This document shows, piece by piece, positions 46,290-56,757 of a stretch of 64,000 bases of DNA. A program made the translations under genes and the position numbers. Each line of letters starts with the position of its first letter. The stretch's first letter is position 1. Source of the DNA: Phyllostachys edulis (lineage: Eukaryota > Streptophyta > Magnoliopsida > Poales > Poaceae); the NCBI GenBank assembly GCA_036346405.1, contig CM070550.1:14666115-14730114 (forward strand). Reading direction: 5' to 3'. Below the pieces are notes generated by a model. That model was not told the DNA's origin. It saw nothing but the letters and a program-made list of their open reading frames with translations, and ran no database searches.

Positions 46290-46987
46290 AAAGATGCCCT
46301 CGTCACTTTCCTCCGGGAAAACGCAGATATCTTCGCGTGGCAAGCATTCGACATGCCCGGAGTCCCCAGGGAAGTGATCGAACACAGGCTAGCTTTACGG
46401 CCTGACAAAGTACCTGTAAAACAAAAATTACTGAGATTTTCCCCTGATCGACGAGATGCTATAAGATCAGAATTAGGCAAGCTACTTAAAGCAGGTTTTA
46501 TAAGAGAAGTCGACCACCCAAAGTGGTTGACCAACCCTGTAATGGTCAGGAAGTCTAATGGCAAGTGGCGAATGTGTGTAGACTTCACTGATCTTAATAA
46601 ATCTTGTCCAAAAGATGATTTCCCTTTACCTCGTATCGATCAGTTGGTTCGTTCTACTGCTGGTTGCGAAACATTAAGTTTTCTAGATGCATGTTCTGGC
46701 TACCATCAGATTAATATGTGTCTAGAAGATGAAGAAACAGACCGCATTTATTACTCCATTTGGAACATTTTGTTATGTCAAAATGCCATTTGGTCTAAGA
46801 AATGCTAGCGCTTCTTTTCAACGCTTGATGCAATCGATTTTTTTCACCTCAACTAGGCCGAAATTTGGAGGCCTATGTTGACGATCTAGTCGTAAAAAGC
46901 ATCAAGTGGCTTAATCATGTTTCTGACTTACAAGAAGCATTCGACAACCTCATAAAACACCGCCTGAAACTCAATCCTAAGAAGTGT
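46290..46987 (+). pseudogene. Reverse transcriptase of element D, truncated
   Basis: Open at 46353-46808: MPGVPREVIEHRLALRPDKV, MVRKSNGKWRMCVDFTDLNK, SCPKDDFPLPRIDQLV and SFLDACSGYHQINMCLEDEE, then a one-base insertion shifts the frame. The catalytic AYVDDLVVKSIKW box is in the next open stretch (46865-). RT ends after KLNPKKCV at about 46987, where the 3' LTR begins. Confidence 0.9.
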
Positions 46988-47597
46988 GTGGTCTTTCTAC
47001 GACTATCCCCTGATCATGTCCTCCTACGATCAGTCTGTGGTCGTAAGTTTTACTACGACCACTACCTGGTCGTAAACTCTTCTACGACCAGTCTCTAGTC
47101 GATAGGGCTTACAGACATATGGGCCTAGTCGATCAGGGAATCTTCTTCCCCATATCTAAAGATATGTGCAGTTAATTACGCTGTTATTATCTAAAATAAT
47201 GGCATGATCTAACTCTCTGTCCTGGTGATAACTGCTTGACGACGTGGGAATGTTACTACTCCCACAATAATATTTGTTAACGGCTTCATCATCTGAAGCA
47301 TTAAGACGCCCTTTGAACTGGAGAAACGGCAACCTACTTCGAATATTGTATAAAAGGCGGAATCATCAGAACAGGGGGCGAGAAAAAGAGGAGCACAAGA
47401 CATCATACTCAAGTCTTTCTCTTGATCTGTAAACCAGCATACTCAATACATACACACAGGAGTAGGGTTGTTATTCTCTTCGGAGAAGGCACGAACCTGT
47501 ATAAAAATCCCTGTGTCATTCTCTCTGTGTGATTTGAGTCTTGGAGACCCCCCGAATCAAACAATCATTACGTAAGATCGATTCTAAAACACCGATA
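46988..47597 (+). repeat. Partial 3' LTR of element D
   Basis: It begins at GTCTTTCTACGACTATCCCC, matching 29528 in the 5' LTR, so the first ~182 bp are missing. It ends CTAAAACACCGATA, where other copies end CACCGACA. The hairpin repeats run to about 47095. Confidence 0.92.
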
Positions 47598-47602
47598 GTA
47601 AT

Positions 47603-48139
47603 ATTTTTGATATTTTAATCCTCGACATTATCCATGCATATTATATCCCCCTGATTGGTGATGAGACTCGAGCAGATCACCTCACACTACTCGGAGAGAT
47701 GGGCTAAACACCAAGTCCAACTGGATAGAGATTCATTGCCTTCATGTACCATGGTGGTGTTGGCCGGCCACGGGTTCGGAGCTCCATCTTCCAAGTTACG
47801 CCATATGTCCCCGGTTCAATCTGCCAGTGGCAGACCCAAAAATGAAGCTAACTCATGACAGGCTAGAAGTCTCACTGCATTGCAATTAAACTATAACACA
47901 ACAAAACGTACATAACCATTGACCCAACAACTGGTATTATAGTGAAACACATAAATGACAATGAAAAAAAGATAATTCTAGCCAGAATAAATACTGAATT
48001 AAGGGAGATTCAGTCCACCAAACCCACATAAGCCATGACATTCATGTCTCCACGCTACATTGGCATATATGAATCATAAACCAGAATGACAAACGACATG
48101 AATGATAAATTCACAAATATAAAACAATGAAACATAGCA
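47603..48139. other. Intergenic stretch, nothing recognised
   Basis: This is the flank between element D and the 3' end of the hAT pseudogene. No ORF with recognisable content, no clear repeat. It may include the 3' untranslated part of the transposase gene. Confidence 0.4.
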
Positions 48140-50577
48140 CTAAGTTATAGCACAAGGTAACTTTTTTCGACGTGATTTCATACTTTGAAAATGATGCAAA
48201 ATGCTATGATCTTTAATCGTTGCAAACATGTCTCGCTCAATATAGCATAACATACTATCATTCATCCAATTGTCGCCCATTTTATCTCTCAGCTCAATCT
48301 TAATAAGATTCATAGCAGAAAAAACTCGTTCAACTTCGTTGTTGCCACGGGCAAAATCAAGGTAAGTTCAATGAGACGATACACCAATGGGTAACATATA
48401 TGTCTATCAGTTTGAACCATCTTCACAGCAAGATTTCCAAAATCATTACAATTTGAGAAATCTTCATCATCTCACATCAATGAATGTGCCAAGTTAGTCC
48501 CTTAGGACTACACAATCATATTTAGAGAAGTCTGCAACATAAATCTTAGCAAGTTGGATTAGTTTGTCTTCATCAAAGTTGGAAAAAAAAAAGAATTCTA
48601 CAGATCAAGACAAGTAATGCATCTCAACAACTAAGTTGATCTTTTAGCAAAATGATTGTTTAACTCAATAGGAATTTGGTCAAGCACCACGATGAAAATT
48701 CCATTATGGTAGTAACTTACCAATTTGGCGCTACAACCCCTAACTGGTATTGTATCTTCCATATTTGGCATAATTATATTCCTTTTGGGACATAAGCTCT
48801 TTACCTCCTCAAAAATATCATTCTCATGTCATTCATATTCTTCAACACATACCCCATCAATCCTACAACACGAACAATGTTCTGATTTTTCCTTTGCAAG
48901 CATTCTGACAGTTCTTGGGTCTTCCCCAGCACTCTGATCATAAGATGCAATATAAGTACAAATTCAAACTCTCCATTTTTTTTCTATCAAACCCAGTGCT
49001 TGAGTTTCTTCTCTACATTCTTTGTATCTTCACTAATATTCTCCAATACCTCCAATAGAGAGGTCCACATTAGTTGAAGACGAGCCAAAGTTTCGTGGTG
49101 TGTGCCCCACCGAGTATCACTAGGCCTTGCAAGATTAGTTTCTTGGTTTTTCCTCTTCCTGCAAAAATCTCACCACTATGTAATTGGCCCACAAGTTTGT
49201 CATGGTGATCTTCGAGAAGTTGATCTCTTCTCTTGCAAGAAACACTAACAGTGTTGACAATCAAAGTTGGGGAATTTAAAGAAATCCAAGACAGAACTAC
49301 AACACTTGGCAACAGAAATTGCCACTAACTACAATTGATGGGCAAAACAATGGATGTAAAAAAGCATGCAGGTTTTCGTCCAATATGCGTCTCTGCAACC
49401 CATAAAAATGTCCTCTCATATTTGAGGCTCCATCGTATCCTTGCCCTCGCAATCTAGAAATAGATAAACCATGTGTTGCAAACATAGAATCAAGAGCTAC
49501 CTTCAGTGAAGACGATGTAGTATCAGAAACATGCTGAGCCCCAAGGAACCTCTCAATCACATGCCCTTGATCGTTGACATACCTACACGATAAAAAGAAT
49601 AGTTACTGACAAATGACAATTGATAACAAGATCAATCTGAAACATAGAGAAAACAAAGGTAGCTATGAGCCTACGAACCTCAAAATCACAACCATTTGCT
49701 CCTTTATGGATGCATCACAAGACTCGTCAACAAACACTGCAAAAAGGCGATCTCCCATCTCAGAAATAATAGCACTCCTTGTCTCCTCTGGACAAGCCCT
49801 TACTAATTCCTTTTATATCTTGTGACTAGTCATTTGATTATTCCCAGGAGCATTGTCACCAAGTGCATTTGCAACTTTGGGATCCTTCTCTCTGTACCAG
49901 TCCAGCATTTCCAGAAAGTTCCCCTTATTGCTCGAGCTTGAAGACTCATCATGTCTACGAAAAGTAAGAGCCTGCAAAAGGAGAAATCTTATAACACCTA
50001 AAACAATAATCAAGCAAGCTTTATATTGCTCCTCCTTCTCCCCACTTTCCCCATACCACACATGAGCCACACTTTGTCTCTGATTGTTGTAATCGGCAGC
50101 ATGCCTTCTTGCTTTATTGTGAGTACTATTAACTCCTCCAACATGATCGTTGAAAGATTCAAATGCTCTCCTCCAATTAGTATACCCTTTTTTTAGTAAA
50201 TGCACCATTCCCAAAGTTGTCAGTCCTTGGTGGCTTAAAGAGGTAACATAAAAGCAATAAACTGCATCTTTATACACACCGTAGTACTCTAGCCAAACAA
50301 ATTTGGTTAACTATGAATTTACAAAGGCCCTTGTTTGGATCCCCTAATCTTTGCGTGGAAAATCATGGCCAAATGGTTTAAATGGACCCATATCCAAAAA
50401 TGCTCTCCTAGCATCATCTCTAATATCAGGATCAAACTCTTCAATTGGCTTCTGAAGCCCCAGAACAACAACAATACCATCCATATTAAGCTCAATACAT
50501 GGTCTTTTTTGCTCAACGTGGCTACCTTGAGTTGCTAAACTTTTCTTAGAGGTCTATTTTGAACAATATTTCTCCAT
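48140..50577 (-). pseudogene. hAT-family transposase (ZMYM1/TTF-type zinc finger class), decayed
   Basis: Start taken at the ATG at 50577, stop TAG at 48140-48142. N-terminal LGLQKPIEEFDPDIRDDARR and GPFKPFGHDFPRK are followed by the TTF-type and DUF4371-like part: WLEYYGVYKDAVYCFYV, HNKARRHAADYNNQRQSVAH, TFRRHDESSSSSNKGNFLEM. The core has VIERFLGAQHVSDTTSSSLK and GLSISRLRGQGYDGASNMRG. The C-terminus is a hAT dimerisation region, NNEVERVFSAMNLIKIELRD and MGDNWMNDSMLCYIERDMF. Nonsense changes occur at 50310, near 50345 and after MTSHKI at 49813 (CAA to TAA), and a frameshift lies near 49350. One intron is intact. It may be a transposon copy or a former domesticated gene. Confidence 0.88.
49583..49678 (-). 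other. Intron of the hAT transposase pseudogene
   Basis: The minus strand exon ends IKEQMVVIL-AG, then GTTCGTAGGC...TTTATCGTGTAG, then G-TAT-GTC-AAC-GAT-CAA. The split arginine codon (AG/G) keeps the frame. The 96-bp intron shows this copy descends from a genomic, not a processed, sequence. Confidence 0.7.
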
Positions 50578-50759
50578 CTAGCCAAAATTCTAGAAATAAC
50601 AATGTACAATTATAATTAGTTACTGAAATTTAGAATTGCCGAGTTGAAATTTGGGAATTGCCGAAATCCTAGAGCTATTCTCATGAACTATTCTTGGTTC
50701 ATCATCTATGAACTATTCTTAGCAGTTGGCTCATCATCTACAAACTATCTAATGAACAA

Positions 50760-51310
50760 AACTTCCTAAGTGCACACCTGCGAAGGGAGTAGGCCAGAGC
50801 TCGTAGGGGGGATCGGAGGAGGTCAAGCGGACTGTGGACCAGTGGAGGAAGGAGGCCGGACGGAGCATGGGGGGTAGACTCTAGAGGGCAGAGTAGGGAG
50901 GTCATCGTCGCCGGTCGGGGCTCGAGCCTCGGGGCGGCGGGAGTCAAGCGTCCACGCTGGCCGGAGGAGGAGGCGGCATGGCGCAGGCAGACTCTAGAGG
51001 ACGAGGCGAGGCGGTCGCCACCACCGGCCGGCGAGGCTCGGACCTCGAGGCGACAAGTGAGTCAGGCGTCATGTGAGGAGGAGGAGAAGGCCGAAGGGAG
51101 GGTGTGCGGAGGGCAGAGGGCAGGGGCGGTCGGGGAATGCATGTGCGGGAGCTGAGGCAGGGGCGGAGGGTGGTGGTAGAGCCGGCCGGAGGGAGGAGGG
51201 GTTGGGCGGTGGGGGGCTCAGAGCGTCGGGCGACGACAAGGGCAGTCGGGGGATGCGCATGTGGGAGCTGAGGCTGACGGGAGGCTAGGACCGAGAGGGA
51301 ATTAGGGTTG
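50760..51310 (-). other. GC-rich region upstream of the hAT pseudogene
   Basis: This is a GC-rich, GGAGG-rich stretch on the plus strand. It contains an imperfect duplication: ACTCTAGAGGGCAGAGTAGG at 50877 and ACTCTAGAGGACGAGGCGAG at 50987, each followed by a CCGGTCGGGGCTCGAGCCTC-like block. Open frames here are compositional only. It could be the promoter/5' untranslated region of the hAT gene (minus strand). Confidence 0.4.
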
Positions 51311-52033
51311 ACCTGTTGGAACTTGAGGATGCTATGTGGGCCTAATACATGAGGCCGATTGGGCTGGCCTGGTGTTTCAGCCTATCTAGCACCAGGCTTG
51401 GGTCCGTCCCTCCCTCAATATAAGTCGTAGATATGCACGGTTCCACTCCGTGCCTTCTCCCGCCCTATATGTCAGTGAGGCGCGCCGATCTAAGATTGGG
51501 TCATCGCTTCGCTACGGTGACCTCCAATCACGTCGAGACTAGTCTACATGTGTGTGGATCGATAAGTTTGTTGAGCCATTGCGACCAAACACTGCTACCA
51601 GGCGTTATCTCCATGGCCAACTACTAGATCAGTCACTCCAACCAGCTGTACTGTAGTACCGACTGTACTGTACACCTGATGCTATTGCTACACCAGCTGC
51701 ATGAACTCTCTAGTGTCATGGTGTCCGACACTGAGATCGATCTTCACGTACGATTCAGTCATTGGCTGCGTCGCTTTCAACCTTCGTGCTCTTTGGATTT
51801 GTCCTGGTGAAATGCTATATGTGCTAGCTATAGCTAGGTGGATTACTACTACTACTACCTATTAGTCATGTTGATAGTTCAGCACGTATGTCGTAGTAGA
51901 CTTTGTAAGCAACTAGCCAGTACGTGGTAGGGCCCATCGACCATACCATGTCATCGAGGACTTGAACTGAGCATTATCATCAGAACTTGATTTTCATTTT
52001 GAGGATATATGAATGGGAATTGCTAAAAATCTG
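51311..52033. other. Intergenic stretch, nothing recognised
   Basis: No coding signal. CTACTACTACTACTACC at about 51847 is a short CTA microsatellite. No other structure seen. Confidence 0.4.
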
Positions 52034-52263
52034 TTGACTGAAATTTTTTTGGAAATCAGTCAATTTTTAGACCGTTGGATGCGCTTTGTGATTGGCGAGA
52101 GAGAGGGAGAGGCCGTCCGATGCGCTCTATTATTGGTGAGAGGGGGGGGAGAGAGGGTGGGAAGTGAGATTGGATTGGGGATATAGAGGGGGTGATAACT
52201 GGGGTATTGGATCTCCATCTGATAGCTCAAAAAGTGACTGATTTTCAAGAAAAAATCAGTCAA
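52034..52263. mobile_element. MITE-like inverted-repeat element, 230 bp
   Basis: The left end TTGACTGAAATTTTTTTGG followed by AAATCAGTCAATTTTTAGA is the near inverse of the right end (on the minus strand TTGACTGATTTTTTCTTG, then AAAATCAGTCACTTTTTGAG). This gives terminal inverted repeats of about 37 bp. Each end also holds its own small TGACTGA/TCAGTCA inverted repeat. A target duplication was not found, so the superfamily is undecided. Confidence 0.6.
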
Positions 52264-52877
52264 ATGTTGTATAGACGCACCTATATTCATGTATCTAATT
52301 TCTTGAAAAGTTTCAGGTTAGGGTGCTACACATGCCCTTCGACAAAAGCAAACACAATATGGAAGATATTGGAAACATGGTGTCGATCTAACCTGAGAAC
52401 TAGGACAGACATAATTTTTCCTCGCAACTTTGACTTGGAAATTAACGCGAAATCTACGACAAAGTATCACCCATGTGACCAAAACAAGCTAAAAACACGA
52501 CCATACAGTGGCATACACACACATAATACTACATGGCAGTAAGCAAAGGCGATCTATCAGTGTGAAATCATGAAATAGTAAGCTGGTTGATTCGAAGATT
52601 CTGCAGAACTGTACTTTTTTCCCCGTTCCCTTATCATCAGGGCAAAAGGCAATAAATTAACACGCAGACTAGTACTACTGTACTGATGACTGTAATTCTA
52701 CTCTTCATGAGAATAGTAGCTCGAGTAGTAAATGGCCCAGCATATATGCATCTGATGGATCATCTCATGGGTGCTCTCCATGTGCCGAAAAGACAATCTT
52801 TTTATTTTCTCCATGAAAACAATACGCTTAATTAAATGCAGGTCGTCGTGACAGTGAAAGGAACCATATCCAAGCAA
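52264..52877. other. Intergenic stretch upstream of the DUF1677 gene
   Basis: No ORF of note. It should contain the DUF1677 gene's distal promoter. No further element recognised. Confidence 0.4.
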
Positions 52878-52883
52878 TATAAA
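52878..52883 (+). promoter_or_regulatory. Probable TATA box of the DUF1677 gene
   Basis: CCAAGCAATATAAACCAACC lies 206 bp upstream of the start codon and predicts a leader of about 175 nt. No other TATAAA is closer in the right orientation. Confidence 0.4.
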
Positions 52884-53083
52884 CCAACCCAACCCAAGCA
52901 ATGCACGACACAACAGCAATTAGCTAAGCAACACAACTCAGACCAGTTAGCCTCAAATCATTCCAGTCCAAAGAACTCGGGATTAATAGTTCTTGCATAT
53001 AGTTTTGTGGATCAAGAACGAATACGTTCGGAGGTGGTTGCCGTTGTTGCGTGATCGGTAGGAGCAGGAGTGGTGGATGCGAC

Positions 53084-53440
53084 ATGGAGGAGGAGTCGGT
53101 GGTGAGCTGCGAGTGCTGCGGGCTGGAGGAGGAGTGCACCGGCGAGTACATCGGTGGCGTGAGGGCCTACTTCGGGGGCCGGTGGCTCTGCGGGCTGTGC
53201 TCGGAGGCCGTCAAGTACGAGGCCGGCAAGTGCGTGGGGGCGGCGCCGGACGTGGAGGAGGCCGTGCGCGCGCACATGGCCTTCTGCCGCATGCTCAAGC
53301 GCGGCGGTCCCGCCGAGCGCGTCGCCGAGGGCATGTGCCAGATGCTGCGCACCGCCTCCGGGAAGCAGCGTGCCTCGTCGTCTTCGCCGCGCACTGCGGC
53401 GGACCGCCACCGCGCGTCGCCGCTGTCTGTCGGGCTCTGA
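53084..53440 (+). CDS. DUF1677 family protein, 118 aa
   Basis: The ATG at 53084 (GCGACATGGAGG, a good plant context) opens MEEESVVSCECCGLEEECTG. The DUF1677 domain covers about residues 9-90: paired cysteines C-E-C-C-G-L-x-E-E-C-T, GGVRAYFGGRWLCGLCSEAV, VEEAVRAHMAFC. The five or six conserved cysteines suggest metal binding. DUF1677 proteins are short plant proteins of unknown function and the length is normal. The gene is uninterrupted, without introns, and GC-rich (strong third-position G/C), typical of grass genes. An out-of-frame ATG at 53077 starts a longer overlapping frame (to 53502) and could lower translation from 53084. The tail after residue 95 is Ser/Arg-rich and low in complexity. 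It is the only likely functional host gene here. Confidence 0.88.
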   Translation: MEEESVVSCECCGLEEECTGEYIGGVRAYFGGRWLCGLCSEAVKYEAGKCVGAAPDVEEAVRAHMAFCRMLKRGGPAERVAEGMCQMLRTASGKQRASSSSPRTAADRHRASPLSVGL

Positions 53441-54058
53441 TCGTTAGGGAGGCGTTGTGCATGTTTGGCTCTTGTGAGGTGCATGTCCATGCTTCGTCTT
53501 AATCCTCGCCTCACTAGACACTAGTATTAGTAACTTCTGTGTAAGTTTTGAATCCAGTGAGTTAATTACGGTAAACGAGGTGTACATATGTGTAATCAAG
53601 TATAATTTTCACATGATGGTTTTGATCAAGAAATCGATAGGCGATCTGTTCGGTGGCTGTTCTTGGCTTCGATCCCTTGATCATCGAATGGTGCAGGGGT
53701 TAATTGATCAGTTTGTTTTTCTTCTTTGTGGTTATTCGCTCTTGGTTAGAATCTTTCTTCGCGTTCTTAAGAATTTGTTTTGGCGGATCTTATGGTTTTT
53801 TTCCTGAAACTTTGAGCACCTCCGTCTTCTCCCGCGAAGAGGCCGTCGCCGGCCGCAGATCTCGCCGTCGCCCATCGGCCTGCCTGTTTGCACGTAGGAT
53901 AACGTAGGACTGGCAAGGACTCCGGCGTTGAGCCTTGGCGCGGCGCCAGTCGACTCCGGCGTTCACGCCGGCGCGGCGCCAGTACGAGCCCGTCCGTTAC
54001 TGCCTCAGCTTTTCTGGGAACCGTTCGAATACGCCTTCTAGCGGTCCAGATCGAGTAT
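53441..54058. other. DUF1677 gene 3' flank
   Basis: This presumably holds the 3' untranslated region. A segment around 53660-53780 (TTGATCATCGAATGGTGCAG, TTTTTCTTCTTTGTGG) resembles 54880-54960. GGCGCGGCGCCAGT occurs twice (about 53938 and 53970) in a short duplicated GC-rich block. No separate gene is supported. Confidence 0.4.
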
Positions 54059-54067
54059 GGGATACTA

Positions 54068-54442
54068 GAATTTTTTTTTTCAAATAATCTATTTTTTATT
54101 ATTAATTACAACATTATCGCGCGATAATATTTTTCTGAAATATACCTCGCATCCCAATCGTTGGTATTTGACCAATCGCTTAAGCGATTGGACCAATCGC
54201 CGAGCGATCGACACTTGTCGCTCAGCGGTTGGTCTAATATCTGACTTCACTTATCTAGTCGGGCATGCATTGTGCCGATTAGGTCTTAGTCGTCAACCGT
54301 TGAAATTTCTGGGACCAGGTCGCTCGGCAATGATCGATCCAATCCAACCACCGAAATGGCTGCGAGTATATTCAGAAAAATATTATCGCAGGTATAATAT
54401 TGTAATTAATAATAAAAAATAGATTATTTGAAAAAAAAATTC
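54068..54442. mobile_element. Mutator-type MITE, 375 bp, 9-bp TSD
   Basis: GGGATACTA is repeated exactly at 54059-54067 and 54443-54451. The element starts GAATTTTTTTTTTTCAAATA and ends with the inverse. The terminal inverted repeats are about 85 bp and include AATCTATTTTTTATTATTAA and GATAATATTTTTCTGA. The 9-bp duplication with long inverted ends is the signature of Mutator-like non-autonomous elements. The interior is non-coding and has ACCAATCGCTTAAGCGATTG-type palindromes. Confidence 0.9.
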
Positions 54443-54639
54443 GGGATACTACAGGAGGTAATTTTTTCGAATACGCCTTCGTATTACTTCATTCTATCGT
54501 TTATAGCCCCGATCTGGATCGCGAATATTCATCGCGATCTATACGCCGTTGGATTGTGTTTCAGTGGTCCAGATCAAATAGGAAATTCTCCGCTGACGTA
54601 GGGGGCGTTTTTCTAAAGAGACCCTTACATTAGTCCGTT

Positions 54640-55060
54640 TTACATTCTTTCAACTGCCTCGCCACCCAGGCACCCACTTCCTCCGCCTCCACTGCCACAG
54701 CCTCCAGTGCTCGGGGACGACGGCGCCGGGCGTGGAGGAGCCCTGGCCAAGCGCTCCGACGAGAATTTGAGGCGCGTGCTGCACATAGCTCCGGGGAAGC
54801 GGGCCTCTCCGCTTCGCCGGAGAAGTGCATGCGGCATTGAGCCGCTGGTGCCGTCTCCATCACTCGATGGTTGGTTTCTTGCCTTCCCGATCGTCGAATG
54901 GTACAGGGCTTGTTTCTTTCTGAATTTTCTTCTTGAGAATTTGTACCATGTTATTGTTAATGCTGATTGGAACAGAATCTTTTTGTTCTCTGTCTATTCT
55001 TTCGAATCTTTCCTGGACAGGCACTACATTTGGTTTCTTGCTGAAATTGAGCATGCAAAA
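54640..55060. other. Possible degenerate duplicate of the DUF1677 gene end
   Basis: GACGGCGCCGGGCGTGGAGG at about 54718 resembles GGCGGCGCCGGACGTGGAGG in the gene (about 53238). GCTCCGGGGAAGCGGGCCTC (about 54789) resembles GCCTCCGGGAAGCAGCGTGC (about 53353). GATCGTCGAATGGTACAGGG (about 54889) resembles GATCATCGAATGGTGCAGGG (about 53680). The order is the same in both places. No intact frame remains. Confidence 0.35.
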
Positions 55061-56552
55061 TATTTATGCTTAGCAAAGGTTTCAGAAAAGACCCCATGCA
55101 ACCCCTCTTCAAACAGAGACGCCTTTGTCACCGGTCACCGGTTGTTTTCTGTATCCTCACTCTCAACACACGTGCAGAAAAAAAGATGTCTTCATTCTTG
55201 AGTTGCATATGGTTCACCTGTGGACAAATAAACAGAGAGGGGAGAGCTAAAATGCACAAGATCCAATAATCTTTTTTTCTTCCTTAATGCTTTTCAAGAA
55301 ATTCAGAAAAAGCATAAGTTTATCCTCAGCTCATTTCTCAACCACCACCAGTCCACCATGACACATCACCCATCTCCCATGTTTGAAAAAATGAGAATAG
55401 GTACACATTCTTATGAGTAGCAACTGCTTTCCTACACCTGGCCAGCTATGGGCTAGATAGATAAAGTCAGCCAGATTTTCTCAACAAATACTCTTGATGA
55501 AGTCCTAGACAACATCTGTACAGATTAGTTGATGGAGTATTTTGATCAACTGATGATGCCCTTTGCTCAGTTCGACCACCTTTCAATTGGAGGGCAAAAA
55601 ATGCGTCTTACACTGAACCATAGACCACTGTGCTACTACATGGTTTCTTCACTGAATTGTTGCCCCGGTGAGATGAGCTGTGCGCAGTGCCCTAGAAGTT
55701 TGCTGTGATACTTCCTCTTTCAGTGGAAGTGTAAAACTTGACGGATGTCTCCTACACCATTCCAATGAAATGATTAGGCACACAATTAAAGTGCCTTTAT
55801 GTGAGGATTTCCGAAAAGGATATACAGATTTGACAATAACGAGTCGGTCAAAAGACGTGTGTTTGCACTTTGTAGTATGCTATAAGTTTGTCCTGATCCT
55901 GAAGACAAAAGGCTTGCATCTTGGTTTGACACCTGCTAGTCATCAGTGAGCTGGAGAAAGTGCATACACGCTAGCTTTCGATGGTTCTACCGATCATAAT
56001 TAGCTAGGACGATCGATTAGCAAACACTTTTTTTATGCAGTAGATGAGATCCATAGTGCCGCAGAGCAATTCATTATCCTGAACGGTTTTTAGGCGACAG
56101 TTAATTAGCATTTTTCTCAATTCGGGATCATTGCTTCCTTCACAGCGAAGTATGGATCTACTCCATGCATGCTCACCCCAGTCAAAAGAAGCTAAGCTCC
56201 TCCTTGCCTCACTGACAATGACACTTTCGTATTGTACTTAGTAAAATGCAGAAGCTTCCAAGATGATCAAGCAAACTGACGATCCGAAAATTAAGAAACG
56301 CAGAGATCAATTATATACACGATGACACTTGCAAACAACCTAGGAGTCGCTTGGACAGAAACGAAAGGGAAAGGAAGACTGCAAAATAAAAACTGTGCTG
56401 ACATGTACTGGTCGGCGTCACCCTCCCCAGAAGAAACCAACAGAGGCAGAACGCGTTGCCGCGGTGTACTCGGTTTGAAGTGCCACGCTGGTGTTCTCAC
56501 GTACAGACCGCGGTGTGCGGTCAGGTTCTGATTTACCTGATTTCCGATCCAA
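55061..56552. other. Intergenic stretch, nothing recognised
   Basis: A few open frames under 95 codons (for example 55680-55949, plus) have no recognisable motif. No repeat structure is visible. It may hold gene-derived fragments, but I cannot assign any. Confidence 0.35.
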
Positions 56553-56757
56553 TCCGATGTGATGTGCGGTGGAAATGGCGCTTGCTTGTGCCCCCATGTG
56601 AAACAGATGGCGGATTTCGTCGATCCGATGTGATGTGCGGTGGAAATGGCGCTTGCTTGTGCCCCCATGTGAAACAGATGGCGGATTTCGTCGATCCGAT
56701 GTGATGTGCGGTGGAAATGGCGCTTGCTTGTGCCCCCATGTGAAACAGATGGCGGAT
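56553..56757. repeat. 71-bp tandem repeat, 2.9 units
   Basis: Units start at 56553, 56624 and 56695 with TCCGATGTGATGTGCGGTGG and run through GCGCTTGCTTGTGCCCCCAT to GATGGCGGATTTCGTCGA. The copies are nearly identical, so expansion is recent. Because 71 is not a multiple of three, the same peptide appears in all three frames on each strand; this creates spurious open frames here. Confidence 0.95.

Larger units (their letters stand above)
29346..47597 (+). mobile_element. Ty3/gypsy element D, internally deleted, split by element C
   Basis: The 5' LTR is in two parts (29346-29645 and 42653-43146) because element C is inserted in it. The internal region (43147-46987) keeps primer site, gag, protease and most of RT. 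Then sequence jumps at about 46988 directly into a 3' LTR that lacks its first ~182 bp. RNase H, second RNase H, integrase and polypurine tract are deleted. ATAAT at 29341-29345 and GTAAT at 47598-47602 are likely target duplications with one change. The gag start codon is lost. Confidence 0.88.

Noticed and set aside
51073..51288. GGGR-rich open frames on both strands
   Set aside because: Low-complexity composition only.
53077..53502. 141-codon and 115/132-codon frames overlapping the DUF1677 gene on both strands
   Set aside because: Shadow frames of a GC-rich gene; only the 53084-53440 frame carries the DUF1677 cysteines and conserved motifs.
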